A stretch of DNA of 43,197 nucleotides, taken from the NCBI GenBank assembly GCA_029572965.1, contig JAKPQD010000333.1, positions 1 through 43,197 of the forward strand, given 5' to 3'. The notes below the pieces were generated by a model. That model was not told the origin of the DNA. It was given only the letters and a program-made list of their open reading frames with translations, and ran no database searches. The position numbers and the translations under genes were made by a program. Shown piece after piece: positions 33,894 through 43,197 of the stretch (positions are counted from its first letter, which is position 1; each line of letters begins with the position of its first letter). The DNA comes from Bacteroidota bacterium. Its GTDB lineage: Bacteria > Bacteroidota > Bacteroidia > Bacteroidales > DTGW01.

Positions 33894-36800
33894 TTATTGA
33901 TTTGGCAATCGGTACAATGGTCCGGGAGATGGCTTTGGATTGACCGTGACCGTAACAGCACCCGGAGCAACAATAGTCCCTGCCCCATTTGCATCAGTAA
34001 CCCCGGTAAGAGTATATACTGTAGTTACAGCAGGACTAACATTAAAAGTATATGTAGTTGTAGTAATACTTGGGATAGTCTGAGGAACAGCTCCTGCATT
34101 ATAACTAACACTCCAGTTTGCAGTTCCTGTCAAAGTAAGGGTCAATGTAGCCGTTTCGCCGGCACAAATGGTAGTCGATCCACTTATTTCTACAGTAGCA
34201 GTAGGATTAACAGTCAATAAAGCTGCATCCGAAACTGCAGCAGGAGGACACGCACCAGTAACCTCACATCGATATTGATACCCATTCATGCTCAATGTTG
34301 CAGCAGTAATATTCATTGTAGCGGTTGTTACATTACTATATACCCCCCCATTAGTAAGAGAATTCCACCCAAGGCCTTGATTTTCATACCACTGATAAGT
34401 AATAGCAGTACCTGTAGCTGTAACACTAAAAGATGTATTTTCTGCAGCAAATATTGTACTATTAACAGGGTTAGAAGTAATAGCAGGCAAGGCATTAATA
34501 GTAATACTCTGGTCAGTTGCCGTAGCAGCAGTACATCCACTACCATTGGTATAGTTCAATGTTACATGGCCTGTGCCTGCTGCTCCCCAGGTTACAGTTA
34601 CACTATTAGATGAGGTTGTACCTCCGGCTGTAATTGTACCTCCTGTTATCGTCCACTGGTAATTAGACATCCCTGCATCAGTTGTATAAACATTACCGGA
34701 CGAACCAGCACATACTGTAGCACTACCTGTAATTAAAGGCGTTGGCAAAGAATTAATAGTAATAGCCTGATCGGTAGCAGTAGCTGCTGTACATCCACTA
34801 CTGTTGGTATAATTTAATAAAATATGACCCGTTCCGGCAGCTCCCCAAGTAACAGTGACACTATTAGAAGAGGTTGTACCTCCGGCTGTGACGGTCCCAC
34901 CTGTAACAGTCCACTGATAATTTGACATTCCTGCATCAGTGGTATAAATATTACCTGCAGAATTGGCACAAACCGATACATTACCAGTAATAGCAGGTAT
35001 AGGCAACGCATTAATGGTAACACTCTGATCGGTAGCAGTAGCTGCTGTACATCCATTACCATCAGTATAATTCAAAGTTACATGGCCTGTAGCTCCACTA
35101 CCCCAGGTTACAGTAACAGTATTATTATTGGTATTACCTCCTGCAGTAACAGTTCCTCCAATTACAGACCATTGATAATTAGTCATTCCTCCGATAGTAC
35201 TATATATATTTCCGGTTGAATTGGCGCAGACAGATATATTACCTGCAATTGCCGGGTTTGGCAAAGCGTGAATACTAACAGACCGAACAGATGCAGAAGT
35301 AGCTGTACAACCATTCGCATTGGTATAATTGACAGTAACCTGTCCGGGGCCAGCTGCGCCCCAGGTCACAGTTACACTATTATTTGCAGCTCCGCCTCCT
35401 GCAGTAATGATACCTCCTGTAACTGACCACTGGTAATTGGTCATTCCCCCATCAGTAGTATAAACATTGCCCGTGGAACCAGAACAAACCGAAGTAGCTC
35501 CAACAAGCGCAGGAACAGGTAAAGCATTGATAGTGACAGGCCGATCGGTAGCTGTAGAAGCAGTGCAGCCATTCCCATTGGTATAATTGACCATAACATG
35601 GCCTGTACCCACAGCTCCCCAAGTAATGGTTATAGTATTATCTCCGGTAGTGCCTCCACCGGTAACAGTACCGCCCGTAACTGTCCATTGATAATTGGTC
35701 ATCCCGGCATCGGTAGTATAAATATTTCCGGTCGAATTAGTACAAACAGATGCACTTCCTGTAATAACAGGTGTAGGTAAAGCATTGATTGTAACATTTA
35801 AATCTGTCGGCGTTGTAGCAGCACAACCATTAGAATTGGAATAATTCAACAATACATGGCCAGTACCGGCTGCATCCCAGGTTACTGTCACAGTACTATT
35901 AGCATTACCACCTCCTGCTGTAATAATTCCTCCATTAATTGTCCACAGATAATTAGACATACCTGGAGTTGTACTATAAACATTTCCTGTAGAGCCGGAA
36001 CATACTGTTGTACTACCTGAAATAACAGGAACAGGCTGACTATTGATAATCACAGGCTGATCAGTTGGAGAAGCGGCGGTACAGCCATTTGAATTAGTAT
36101 AATTAACATATATGTGCCCTGTACCGGCTGCACCCCAGGTTACTGTAATATTATTATCGGTAGCAGAACCACCTGAAGTAATTGTACCTCCGGTAACAGA
36201 CCATTGATAATTGGTCATCCCGGCTGAGGTATTATATATATGTCCCGAAGAACCTTCACATACAGGAACAACACCAGATACAGTAGGAGTAGGCAAAATA
36301 TTTACAGTAACTGGCAAGTCTGTAGCAGTAGCTGCTGAACATCCATTTGCATTAGTATAATTAACAGTTATATGGCCTGTACCAGCAACACCCCAGGTAA
36401 CAGTTGCACTATTGTCTGAGGCTGTTCCTCCGGATGTAATTGTTCCACCTGTAATCGTCCATTGATAACTGGACATACCTGCATCTGTAGTATATATATT
36501 GCCTACAGAATTGGCACATACTGAAGTATTTCCGGCAATAACAGGTGTTGGCAACGGATTTATTGTAACAGCCAGATCGGTGGCAGAAGCAGCTGTACAT
36601 CCATTTGTATTGGTATAATTTAATGTTATATGACCCGTTCCAGATGCGCCCCAGGTTACGATTACGTTATTATTTGTTGTTCCGCCGCCCCCGGTAATAA
36701 TACCTCCGCTAACATTCCATTGATAATTGCTCATACCACCAATAGTACTATAGACATTTCCGGTCGAATTGGCACAAACAGAGGCACTTCCAGTAATAGC

Positions 36801-39800
36801 AGGCGTTGGCAACGGATTAATAGTAATAGTCTGATCTGTAGCAGAAGCAGCTGTACAACCATTGCCATTGGTATAATTTAATGTTACATGACCCGTTCCA
36901 GATGCGCCCCAGGTCACAGTAACACTATTATCTGTCACTGTTCCACCTGCCGAAATTGTTCCTCCGGTTACAGACCAAAGGTAATTAGTCATACCGCCTG
37001 ATGTACTATATACATTTCCGGTCGAATTGGCACAAACAGAGACACTCCCTGCAATAGCAGGAACAGGCAGGGCATTAATTGTAATGCTTTGGTCAGTAGC
37101 AGCCAAAGCAGTACAGCCACTGGCATTGGTATAATTAAGGGTAACATGGCCTGTTCCTGAGGCCCCCCAGGTTACGGTTACACTATTATCTGCATTGTTA
37201 CCTCCGGCAGTTATAGTACCTCCGGTAACAGACCAAAGATAATTTGTCATACCTGCAGCAGTGCTGTACACATTGCCAGTTGAATTGGCACATACAGATG
37301 TACTACCAGTAATAGCAGGTGTTGGCAAAGCATTAATAGTAACACTTAAATCTGTAGCAGAAGTAGCAGCACAGCCATTACTATTTGTATAATTAAGGAT
37401 TACATGACCAGTACCCGCTGCACCCCAGGTAACAGTGACACTATTATCTGTTGCAGTGCCTCCGGCTGTAATTGTACCTCCTGTTATCGTCCACTGGTAA
37501 TTAGACATTCCTCCGGCAGTTGTATAAACATTACCTGTTGAACTGGCACATACAGATGAGCTTCCGGTGATAGAAGGGGTTGGAAGGCTATTAACAGTGA
37601 TAGTTTGATTGGCAGTATTCTGACAGCCATTAACATCAGTGCCAGTCACAGTGTATGTTGTAGTGGCAGCAGGTACAAAAGCCACCCCATTGGTAATGCC
37701 TCCTGTCCAGCTATATGTATTTGCACCCGTTGCAGATAATGTAACATTAGCTCCGGCACAAACAATACCATCATTATTGGCTAACCCTGAAGCCTCAGCT
37801 ACACCAACACTAATCACTGGCAAAGCATTTACCATAACACTTTGGTCAGTAGCAGATGCGGCTGTACAACCATTAACATTAGTATAATTTACAATTACAT
37901 GGCCTGTCCCGGCTGTTCCCCATGTTACAGTTATACTATTATCGCCTGTAGTACCTCCGGCAGTAATAGAACCTCCGGTTACTGTCCACAAATAGTTGCT
38001 CATTCCTGCTTCTGTGGTATATACATTGCCGATAGAGTTTATACATACCGATGTACTACCAGATACTCCGGGCACAGGAAGCGCATTGACTGTAACAGTA
38101 ATAGGATAATTAGCAGACACGCATCCATAAGTTGAATTTCGTACAGTAAGAACCCCATTATATGTAGCAGCAGGAGCACCTGCAGGTACTGTAATTGAAA
38201 TAGGGCTTGCAGGCAGCGCAGCATTTGTAATATCAACAAATCCGTTAGCATTAGCTGTTCCATCAAAGTCGATACTATATTGATTTGGAGAACCAACCGT
38301 AGCACTATAAGCCAATGACGCAGATGTTACACCTCTACAAACTGCAGGATTAGCCCCAAGGGTAATTTGAGGGGTCGGACTTATTGTAACAGTAAAAGCA
38401 GCAGATGATGAAGAACATCCTGTAGTATTATTGGTTACAATGATATTGGCATTATAAGTATTTGCCACAGCTGTACCCGGGACAACAAGCCCTACAGGGC
38501 TGACCGGGAAAACAGCATTGGTTACATCAGAAAAGCCCTGAGCTTCGGCCGCTGCATCATAGTCTATACTATACCTGTTAGGCGAACCCGAAGTTGCTGT
38601 ATATGGCAAAGAGGCAGATGTTGACCCAAAACATACCGTAGGACTGGTTCCAAGTGTGATTGTTGTTGCTGGATTAACAGTTATTGTAAACGAATATCCT
38701 ATTGAAACACAACCTGTTGTTGTATTTCTGACATAAAGTGTTGCATTATAGGTAGCAGGAGTAGCTCCTCCCGGCACAGCAATAGAAATTGGACTTGCAG
38801 TTAAAGGCACATATACAACATCTGTAAAACCAGCACCTTCAGCAACTGCATCATAATCTATCCTATACTCATTAGGCGAACCACTAACAGCCGAATAAGT
38901 CAGGCTGGTAGAAGTTACACCACTACAAACAGTTGGATTAGCGCCTAAAGTAATTGTTGGCCGCTCTTTAACAGTAACTGTTATTGGATAATTTGACGAA
39001 GTACAAAATGCATTGCTTACATTTAAGTTAGCATTATATGTTGCAGCTGTAGCTCCAATTGGGACATCAATACTAATAGGACTTGCAGGCAAAGCATTAT
39101 TAACTACATCAACAAACCCGATCGAATTAGCCGTTGCATTAAAATCAATACTATAAGAAATTGGAGTTTCAGTAGTTGCACTATATGATAAGCTGGCCGT
39201 TGCCGTTCCTCCACAAACTTCAGGATTTGAGCCAAGTGTGATAGTTGGAACAGGTTGAACAAGTATTAATACTGTATATATTGCCGACACACAACCTGTT
39301 GATGAATTTCTGACAGTAATATCTGCCGAATATGTTGCGGCAGAAGCTGCAGCAGGGACAGTTATAGGTATTTGGCCTCCCGAAAGAGCAGCATCTGCAA
39401 CATCAACAAACCCCTGGGCTTCGGCAGTTGCATCAAAGTTAATACTATACCTGTCCGGAGCTCCGGCCGTAATTGTATATGAAACATTTGTAGAAGTAAC
39501 TCCTCTACAAACCTCAGGATTAGCGCCGAGAGAAACAGCTGGAATTGGATACACGCCCACTGTAACAGTACCTGAAGAAGGTATGCGCAACGAACATCCT
39601 TCATTTGTTGCTGTTACATAAAATTGAGTTGCAGCAGTCAAAGCGCCAGTAGGCAAATCTAATGCACTACCAGTGCCATTCACAGGCAATCCAACATCTA
39701 AATCAGATGCTAATTTTAACTGATAAGTTACGCCACTTTCAGATCCTCCAACATGAACATTTCCAATATCACCAGAACAAATTGTAGATGCTGTTAGTGT

Positions 39801-42800
39801 TTGATTGGCCGGCATCGGGCTAACATAATAGTTTTGTGTAGCGCTACCAGTAATAGCCGGAGTAGCAATTATCCTTTCTGTAACCGAAACAGAAGCATTT
39901 CCCGATGCTCCCCAGTTCACACTGATACTTGCAGAAGTTGAATATGTACCGCACCCCGTACATGTACCATTGGTAACTGTCCATAAATATTCATTCCCTG
40001 CATTATATGTTGTAGAATATGTCACAGTACTACCAATACATATATCAGCAACTTTAGGGTTAATATCAGGAGTCGGAGCAGTACTAACAGTTATAGGAAC
40101 CATGTCAGTAGCCGTACACCCTGAGGCAGATGTTTCAAGCATTCTCAACTGAAACGTTCCGGTTCCGGCATTAAAAGTGATATTAGTCGTTGCATTGGCA
40201 GATGACGCAATAGCTCCCCCTGAAGGCCCAAACCACGACCACAAATATATACTACCAGGATGACTTGCTGTGCTATAAGAACGTGTTTGCCCTGCGCCCA
40301 CAGCAGAAGGACCGGATATTGATGGTGTATAGGTTTGTTTTACTGATACATCCACAGTAGTAGTATTGCACACACCAGTCATTGACGCATCAGAAACAGC
40401 AGTTAATGATAAAGTATATGGATTAACGCCATATCCACCCATATCAGTAGCTGTAAGCTGGATGGTATAAGGTGATGATGTTATTCCTGTTTGTGTAAAT
40501 GTCCTTACTATAGCATTTCCTGACGTTTGATAACTTAGCGTCCAAGGAGGAGTACCTGTAAGGGCAACCGGAATAGAAGCCTGCTCGCCATTATCGCAAA
40601 TACTATAAGTTACAGGAGGAGTAACAATACCAGCAGTAACTCCTATAAGGCCAAGAGTGAAAATATAGCTATTTTGAGTAACCGGAGTTGAAGTAGCTAC
40701 CGTACCAGATGTAGCGTTTCCACTTATCACATTTCCTCTTTCTGACCACTTTGTAGAAGCAATGTCATATTCTACAACCCTTAAACGGTTTCGAAGTGAA
40801 GCATCACTTGTTACAGCAGGATAAGAAGCAGCATCCCAACGCAAAGTAACATTTGCAGATCCTCCTGTAGGCCTGACAACACTCCAATATTCGTTATTAC
40901 TAACATCAGATACCGGCGAATTAAAATTAGCCAAATCTGTTGGATAAGTAGGATCAGGATTGGCATTTACATACTCTACTTTCCAATATTGTGGAGAAGT
41001 AAGCACTGATGTCCCGCTAAGGACAAACTGTCCAAATCTTGTTCCATCGCCAACCGGGAACACAAATGACTGTCCGTTATTGATATTTTTATTCAACGGC
41101 CCGTCAATAAATGAAGATGCCCCGGCACCAATTATAGCAGAAGTGCTTGTATTACTAATATTAAGCAGGTTTGTATTATTAGTGATAATATTACCAGAGG
41201 TCATATATAAATAGTGAGTTACCATTACCTGCCCTCCTCCGGCCAATGTTACGCCATTGGGGTTATTTATCCTGAGGTTATAAAATTGCTCAACAGCTGC
41301 TCCCCCGGTAACAGTAATTGTTTGGGCTGAGGGCCCCTGAAAATATACATTTCCTGTACCCGGCCTAAAGCCTCCTATTGAAGAAGTATTGTTATCAGTC
41401 CAGTTTCCTAAAACATAAATATCTTTATTATAGGTACCATTGTACAAAACAGTTGTAGGCTGAATGGTAACATTTCCAACAATCTTAAGATTTTCAGAAG
41501 AAATATCTTTTCGTCCACTTCCCGAGAAAATTACATTTTGATATGGCTTGTATATATTACCAGGTTTTAACGGCAATGTAGCAGTATTTGTACCTGTAAA
41601 CTCTACTGTAGTCCCGGCAGTTTCAAAGAACTCATCATAATCACCTCCCGGAAATACAAACATACCAGCAGGAGTAGAGGTTACTGTAATTTTGCCAGTT
41701 CCAAATACATGTCCCAAACTGTGATAGACCGTTGTTCCACAATTCAGCTCTCCAATAATATTAACAGAAGCCGCCTTTGCCCCATCAACATCAAGCACAA
41801 TGGTATGGCCTGAGAGGATAGTAATCGGGTTGCCGCTGGGAGCATTGATATAACTACCTCCTGAACAATTTGCCCCGGTACAATCACTTCCATCAGGGTT
41901 AGTTGTCCATGATGTTGAAGCAGACCAGTTGTTGTTAGGCCTGTTATTTCTCGAATACAAAGGGACAAGAGTTTGAAAATTGGAAGGATAACCAATGGTA
42001 TATTCACCTCCAACAAAAGGAACATTGTCAAGTTGGATAACATTGGTTGTTGTATTTATAGTATATGGGGCAACATTGCCCAAATAAGTCCATGTATAGT
42101 TTTTATAGTTGTAAAGGCCAATACCATAACTTGACTCAGTACCAATAACATCTGTTTGAATATAAGAGTATTGGTGTGTAACATTTAAATCATTTGCAAA
42201 GCCCAGAGTGTCAACACTCCAGTAATATGCCAATTCATTGCCCGAAGCATCTGTTTGAGCCGGATGCGCACTGTTCACGGGGCGTACAGTTATACCTCCG
42301 GCAGCGCTTGTGGCATTGATAGTATATACAGCCGGGGTATATTTTCCGGCCACACCAATTGGAAGGGTAAATGCTGCTGTTGCCCCTGCCGGGAACAACT
42401 TTCGGACCCCCTGGTCGCTCAAAGCCCCATTAAGCATAATCATTTTGTTAGCATTTGGAGTTCCGCCAATTGAAGAATTCTGTCCAAGAGTAAGCAGATA
42501 ATCATCAATATATAAGCGGCCATTAGTAAATGTTAAACGGCCATTAATAGTAGCATTATCTTTTAAGTTTATCCCGTTGGCGTTATTAATTATAACATTA
42601 CCCATAACCCCATTGCCATCTCCCGAGATATTTTGCACTGTAATCCCTTTAAGATAAAGCCCGCCGTTATTATTTGAGCTTGTATGGGCAGCTTTATTAT
42701 AAATATCGCCAATAACATAAATAATATTGTTCGTTCCCGCAAGAACTCCAGAATTTAAAGTAAGCTTATTGTTAACCTGTAAAGTAGTCGATGTTAAAGT

Positions 42801-43197
42801 TAGAGATACTGTACCGGAAGAAGCTATAACCAAATTGGCAAAATTGGTAACATTGGTCCCATACCCCGAAATGGTTTGATTAACACCATCAAAGGTAGTA
42901 ACCTGTGTTGAAGAACCTGCCTGAAAACCTCCAACATTTATCCCCGCAGAGGAATTGATATTCCTGTTTGTAAAGTTACCCTTAATGTAAACATCCAGGC
43001 CATTGGCCAAGAATTCACTATTGCCATTAATTGTTAAATCATTGAGCACATTACAAGGATAAACATTCAGATTCAAACGCTGGTTAACAGATGATGTCCC
43101 AACAGAAATATTATACAAAGGGCAGCTTGCAAATAAATTAAAAGTTTGCCCAATGGTCGAAGTATTATCTCCTATTTGTATTGTACCTCCTGTAATA
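33894..43197 (-). CDS. Giant secreted PKD/Ig-like repeat adhesin, 5' end missing
   Basis: The frame is open to the right edge, so at least 3,100 residues of the C-terminal part are seen. From the N-terminal side: beta-helix-like repeats (about 43150-40620, e.g. LTINGNSEFLANGLDVYIKGNF), a few PKD-like domains (about 40620-39560), five repeats of about 98 residues beginning ITLGANPxVC, one 86-residue PKD-like unit, an inserted 79-residue Ig-like domain, 12 tandem 86-residue units, and two final Ig-like domains. Each 86-residue unit has two cysteines (SVCANS and NGC), probably a disulfide. Composition is rich in T, S, N, G and V. The protein is a likely surface adhesin or gliding/biofilm factor of SprB-like type. 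It ends VNPKPSPGPLYRLPNQ with no recognisable type IX sorting domain. Confidence 0.88.
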   Translation of the reverse strand, partial: ITGGTIQIGDNTSTIGQTFNLFASCPLYNISVGTSSVNQRLNLNVYPCNVLNDLTINGNSEFLANGLDVYIKGNFTNRNINSSAGINVGGFQAGSSTQVTTFDGVNQTISGYGTNVTNFANLVIASSGTVSLTLTSTTLQVNNKLTLNSGVLAGTNNIIYVIGDIYNKAAHTSSNNNGGLYLKGITVQNISGDGNGVMGNVIINNANGINLKDNATINGRLTFTNGRLYIDDYLLTLGQNSSIGGTPNANKMIMLNGALSDQGVRKLFPAGATAAFTLPIGVAGKYTPAVYTINATSAAGGITVRPVNSAHPAQTDASGNELAYYWSVDTLGFANDLNVTHQYSYIQTDVIGTESSYGIGLYNYKNYTWTYLGNVAPYTINTTTNVIQLDNVPFVGGEYTIGYPSNFQTLVPLYSRNNRPNNNWSASTSWTTNPDGSDCTGANCSGGSYINAPSGNPITILSGHTIVLDVDGAKAASVNIIGELNCGTTVYHSLGHVFGTGKITVTSTPAGMFVFPGGDYDEFFETAGTTVEFTGTNTATLPLKPGNIYKPYQNVIFSGSGRKDISSENLKIVGNVTIQPTTVLYNGTYNKDIYVLGNWTDNNTSSIGGFRPGTGNVYFQGPSAQTITVTGGAAVEQFYNLRINNPNGVTLAGGGQVMVTHYLYMTSGNIITNNTNLLNISNTSTSAIIGAGASSFIDGPLNKNINNGQSFVFPVGDGTRFGQFVLSGTSVLTSPQYWKVEYVNANPDPTYPTDLANFNSPVSDVSNNEYWSVVRPTGGSANVTLRWDAASYPAVTSDASLRNRLRVVEYDIASTKWSERGNVISGNATSGTVATSTPVTQNSYIFTLGLIGVTAGIVTPPVTYSICDNGEQASIPVALTGTPPWTLSYQTSGNAIVRTFTQTGITSSPYTIQLTATDMGGYGVNPYTLSLTAVSDASMTGVCNTTTVDVSVKQTYTPSISGPSAVGAGQTRSYSTASHPGSIYLWSWFGPSGGAIASSANATTNITFNAGTGTFQLRMLETSASGCTATDMVPITVSTAPTPDINPKVADICIGSTVTYSTTYNAGNEYLWTVTNGTCTGCGTYSTSASISVNWGASGNASVSVTERIIATPAITGSATQNYYVSPMPANQTLTASTICSGDIGNVHVGGSESGVTYQLKLASDLDVGLPVNGTGSALDLPTGALTAATQFYVTATNEGCSLRIPSSGTVTVGVYPIPAVSLGANPEVCRGVTSTNVSYTITAGAPDRYSINFDATAEAQGFVDVADAALSGGQIPITVPAAASAATYSADITVRNSSTGCVSAIYTVLILVQPVPTITLGSNPEVCGGTATASLSYSATTETPISYSIDFNATANSIGFVDVVNNALPASPISIDVPIGATAATYNANLNVSNAFCTSSNYPITVTVKERPTITLGANPTVCSGVTSTSLTYSAVSGSPNEYRIDYDAVAEGAGFTDVVYVPLTASPISIAVPGGATPATYNATLYVRNTTTGCVSIGYSFTITVNPATTITLGTSPTVCFGSTSASLPYTATSGSPNRYSIDYDAAAEAQGFSDVTNAVFPVSPVGLVVPGTAVANTYNANIIVTNNTTGCSSSSAAFTVTISPTPQITLGANPAVCRGVTSASLAYSATVGSPNQYSIDFDGTANANGFVDITNAALPASPISITVPAGAPAATYNGVLTVRNSTYGCVSANYPITVTVNALPVPGVSGSTSVCINSIGNVYTTEAGMSNYLWTVTGGSITAGGTTGDNSITVTWGTAGTGHVIVNYTNVNGCTAASATDQSVMVNALPVISVGVAEASGLANNDGIVCAGANVTLSATGANTYSWTGGITNGVAFVPAATTTYTVTGTDVNGCQNTANQTITVNSLPTPSITGSSSVCASSTGNVYTTAGGMSNYQWTITGGTITAGGTATDNSVTVTWGAAGTGHVILNYTNSNGCAATSATDLSVTINALPTPAITGSTSVCANSTGNVYSTAAGMTNYLWSVTGGTITAGGNNADNSVTVTWGASGTGHVTLNYTNASGCTALAATDQSITINALPVPAIAGSVSVCANSTGNVYSTSGGMTNYLWSVTGGTISAGGTVTDNSVTVTWGASGTGHVTLNYTNGNGCTAASATDQTITINPLPTPAITGSASVCANSTGNVYSTIGGMSNYQWNVSGGIITGGGGTTNNNVIVTWGASGTGHITLNYTNTNGCTAASATDLAVTINPLPTPVIAGNTSVCANSVGNIYTTDAGMSSYQWTITGGTITSGGTASDNSATVTWGVAGTGHITVNYTNANGCSAATATDLPVTVNILPTPTVSGVVPVCEGSSGHIYNTSAGMTNYQWSVTGGTITSGGSATDNNITVTWGAAGTGHIYVNYTNSNGCTAASPTDQPVIINSQPVPVISGSTTVCSGSTGNVYSTTPGMSNYLWTINGGIITAGGGNANSTVTVTWDAAGTGHVLLNYSNSNGCAATTPTDLNVTINALPTPVITGSASVCTNSTGNIYTTDAGMTNYQWTVTGGTVTGGGTTGDNTITITWGAVGTGHVMVNYTNGNGCTASTATDRPVTINALPVPALVGATSVCSGSTGNVYTTDGGMTNYQWSVTGGIITAGGGAANNSVTVTWGAAGPGQVTVNYTNANGCTATSASVRSVSIHALPNPAIAGNISVCANSTGNIYSTIGGMTNYQWSVIGGTVTAGGNTNNNTVTVTWGSGATGHVTLNYTDGNGCTAATATDQSVTINALPIPAITGNVSVCANSAGNIYTTDAGMSNYQWTVTGGTVTAGGTTSSNSVTVTWGAAGTGHILLNYTNSSGCTAATATDQAITINSLPTPLITGSATVCAGSSGNVYTTDAGMSNYQWTITGGTITAGGTTSSNSVTVTWGAAGTGHVTLNYTNGSGCTAATATDQSITINALPAITSNPVNSTIFAAENTSFSVTATGTAITYQWYENQGLGWNSLTNGGVYSNVTTATMNITAATLSMNGYQYRCEVTGACPPAAVSDAALLTVNPTATVEISGSTTICAGETATLTLTLTGTANWSVSYNAGAVPQTIPSITTTTYTFNVSPAVTTVYTLTGVTDANGAGTIVAPGAVTVTVNPKPSPGPLYRLPNQ
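34478..37573 (-). repeat. Twelve tandem 258-bp (86-residue) repeats in exact register
   Basis: The motif CCCC(A)AG of the TVTWG codons starts at 34585, 34843, 35101, 35359, 35617, 35875, 36133, 36391, 36649, 36907, 37165 and 37423, each step exactly 258 bp with no indel. Each unit encodes PxPxITGSxSVCANSTGNVYxT...GxxTGHVxLNYTNxNGCTA... with two conserved cysteines. Adjacent copies differ at many silent and replacement sites. A thirteenth unit (37918 by the same landmark) is displaced by 237 extra bases. Confidence 0.9.
38075..39556 (-). repeat. Five tandem repeats of about 98 residues
   Basis: Units of 289-296 bp encode [IV]xLGxNPxVCxGxxSxSLxY...YSIDFDAxAEAxGFxDV...LxASPISIxVPxGAxAATYNAxLxVRNxTTGCVS, again with two cysteines per unit. 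Unlike the 86-residue array these vary slightly in length. They lie on the N-terminal side of the 86-residue units within the same gene. Confidence 0.85.

Noticed and set aside
34478-39556. CRISPR-like or other non-coding array
   Set aside because: The repeats are long, coding, in frame throughout and degenerate, with protein-level conservation; no short exact repeats with unique spacers are present.
33897-42501. Several plus-strand open frames across the giant repeat gene
   Set aside because: They recur with the repeat unit, have low-complexity Ser/Asn/Cys-rich content and no start signals; they are antisense shadows.
43116-43118. TTG at 43118 as the true start of the giant protein
   Set aside because: The frame is open and in the same beta-helix style (GGTIQIGDNTSTIGQTFNLF) up to the window edge, and no signal peptide follows this codon; the start lies outside the window.

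Overview
The window looks like chromosomal DNA from a member of the Bacteroidota. Signs are TAnnTTTG-type -7 promoter boxes ahead of several genes, AT-rich spacers, paired DUF3857/transglutaminase secreted proteins, a 388-residue-class PurM, and a giant secreted protein built of PKD/Ig-like repeats. The order or genus cannot be settled from the sequence. No rRNA, tRNA, CRISPR array, phage or insertion sequence was seen.

Layout. 1-1421 (minus): an exo-muramidase (NamZ/GH171) gene followed by the first 56 codons of a MltF-like lytic transglycosylase. 1503-3934 (plus): a LolC/E-type permease and purM. 4055-5009 (minus): two small envelope proteins of unknown function. 5214-8027 (plus): a lipoprotein GH31 glycosidase with an inserted PA14 domain. 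8465-11821 (minus): a YD-repeat-like secreted protein, ribF and ahcY, the last two overlapping by ATGA. 12013-16242 (plus): a eukaryotic-type glycogen branching enzyme, then a HAMP-GAF membrane sensor with no recognisable output domain.

16315-24142 is a complete D-glucuronate catabolic cluster. Leftward run kdgK, kdgA, an SDR mannonate oxidoreductase, uxuA and exuT; rightward run a LacI-family regulator and uxaC. Together they take glucuronate through fructuronate, mannonate, KDG and KDPG to pyruvate and glyceraldehyde-3-phosphate. An 18-bp perfect palindrome sits between the two divergent arms, and a 16/18 copy lies inside uxaC, which suggests a LacI-type looping switch.

24305-28748: rpsT, a LuxR-type response regulator, a diaminopimelate decarboxylase, a HEAT-like protein and a PepD dipeptidase. 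28824-33608 (minus): a YiiX-like papain-fold protein and two tandem DUF3857/transglutaminase-like proteins, one of them frameshifted. 33894-43197 (minus): the 3' part (over 3,100 codons) of a giant surface protein with 12 tandem 86-residue repeats in exact 258-bp register.

The most unusual non-coding features are: the primary and intragenic operators; an inverted repeat with extra half-sites upstream of exuT; an AT-rich repeat family that fills three intergenic gaps from stop codon to stop or start codon; a 50-bp-class hairpin flanked by 10-bp direct repeats, which looks like a small inserted palindromic element; and the recombination footprint in the giant repeat gene.
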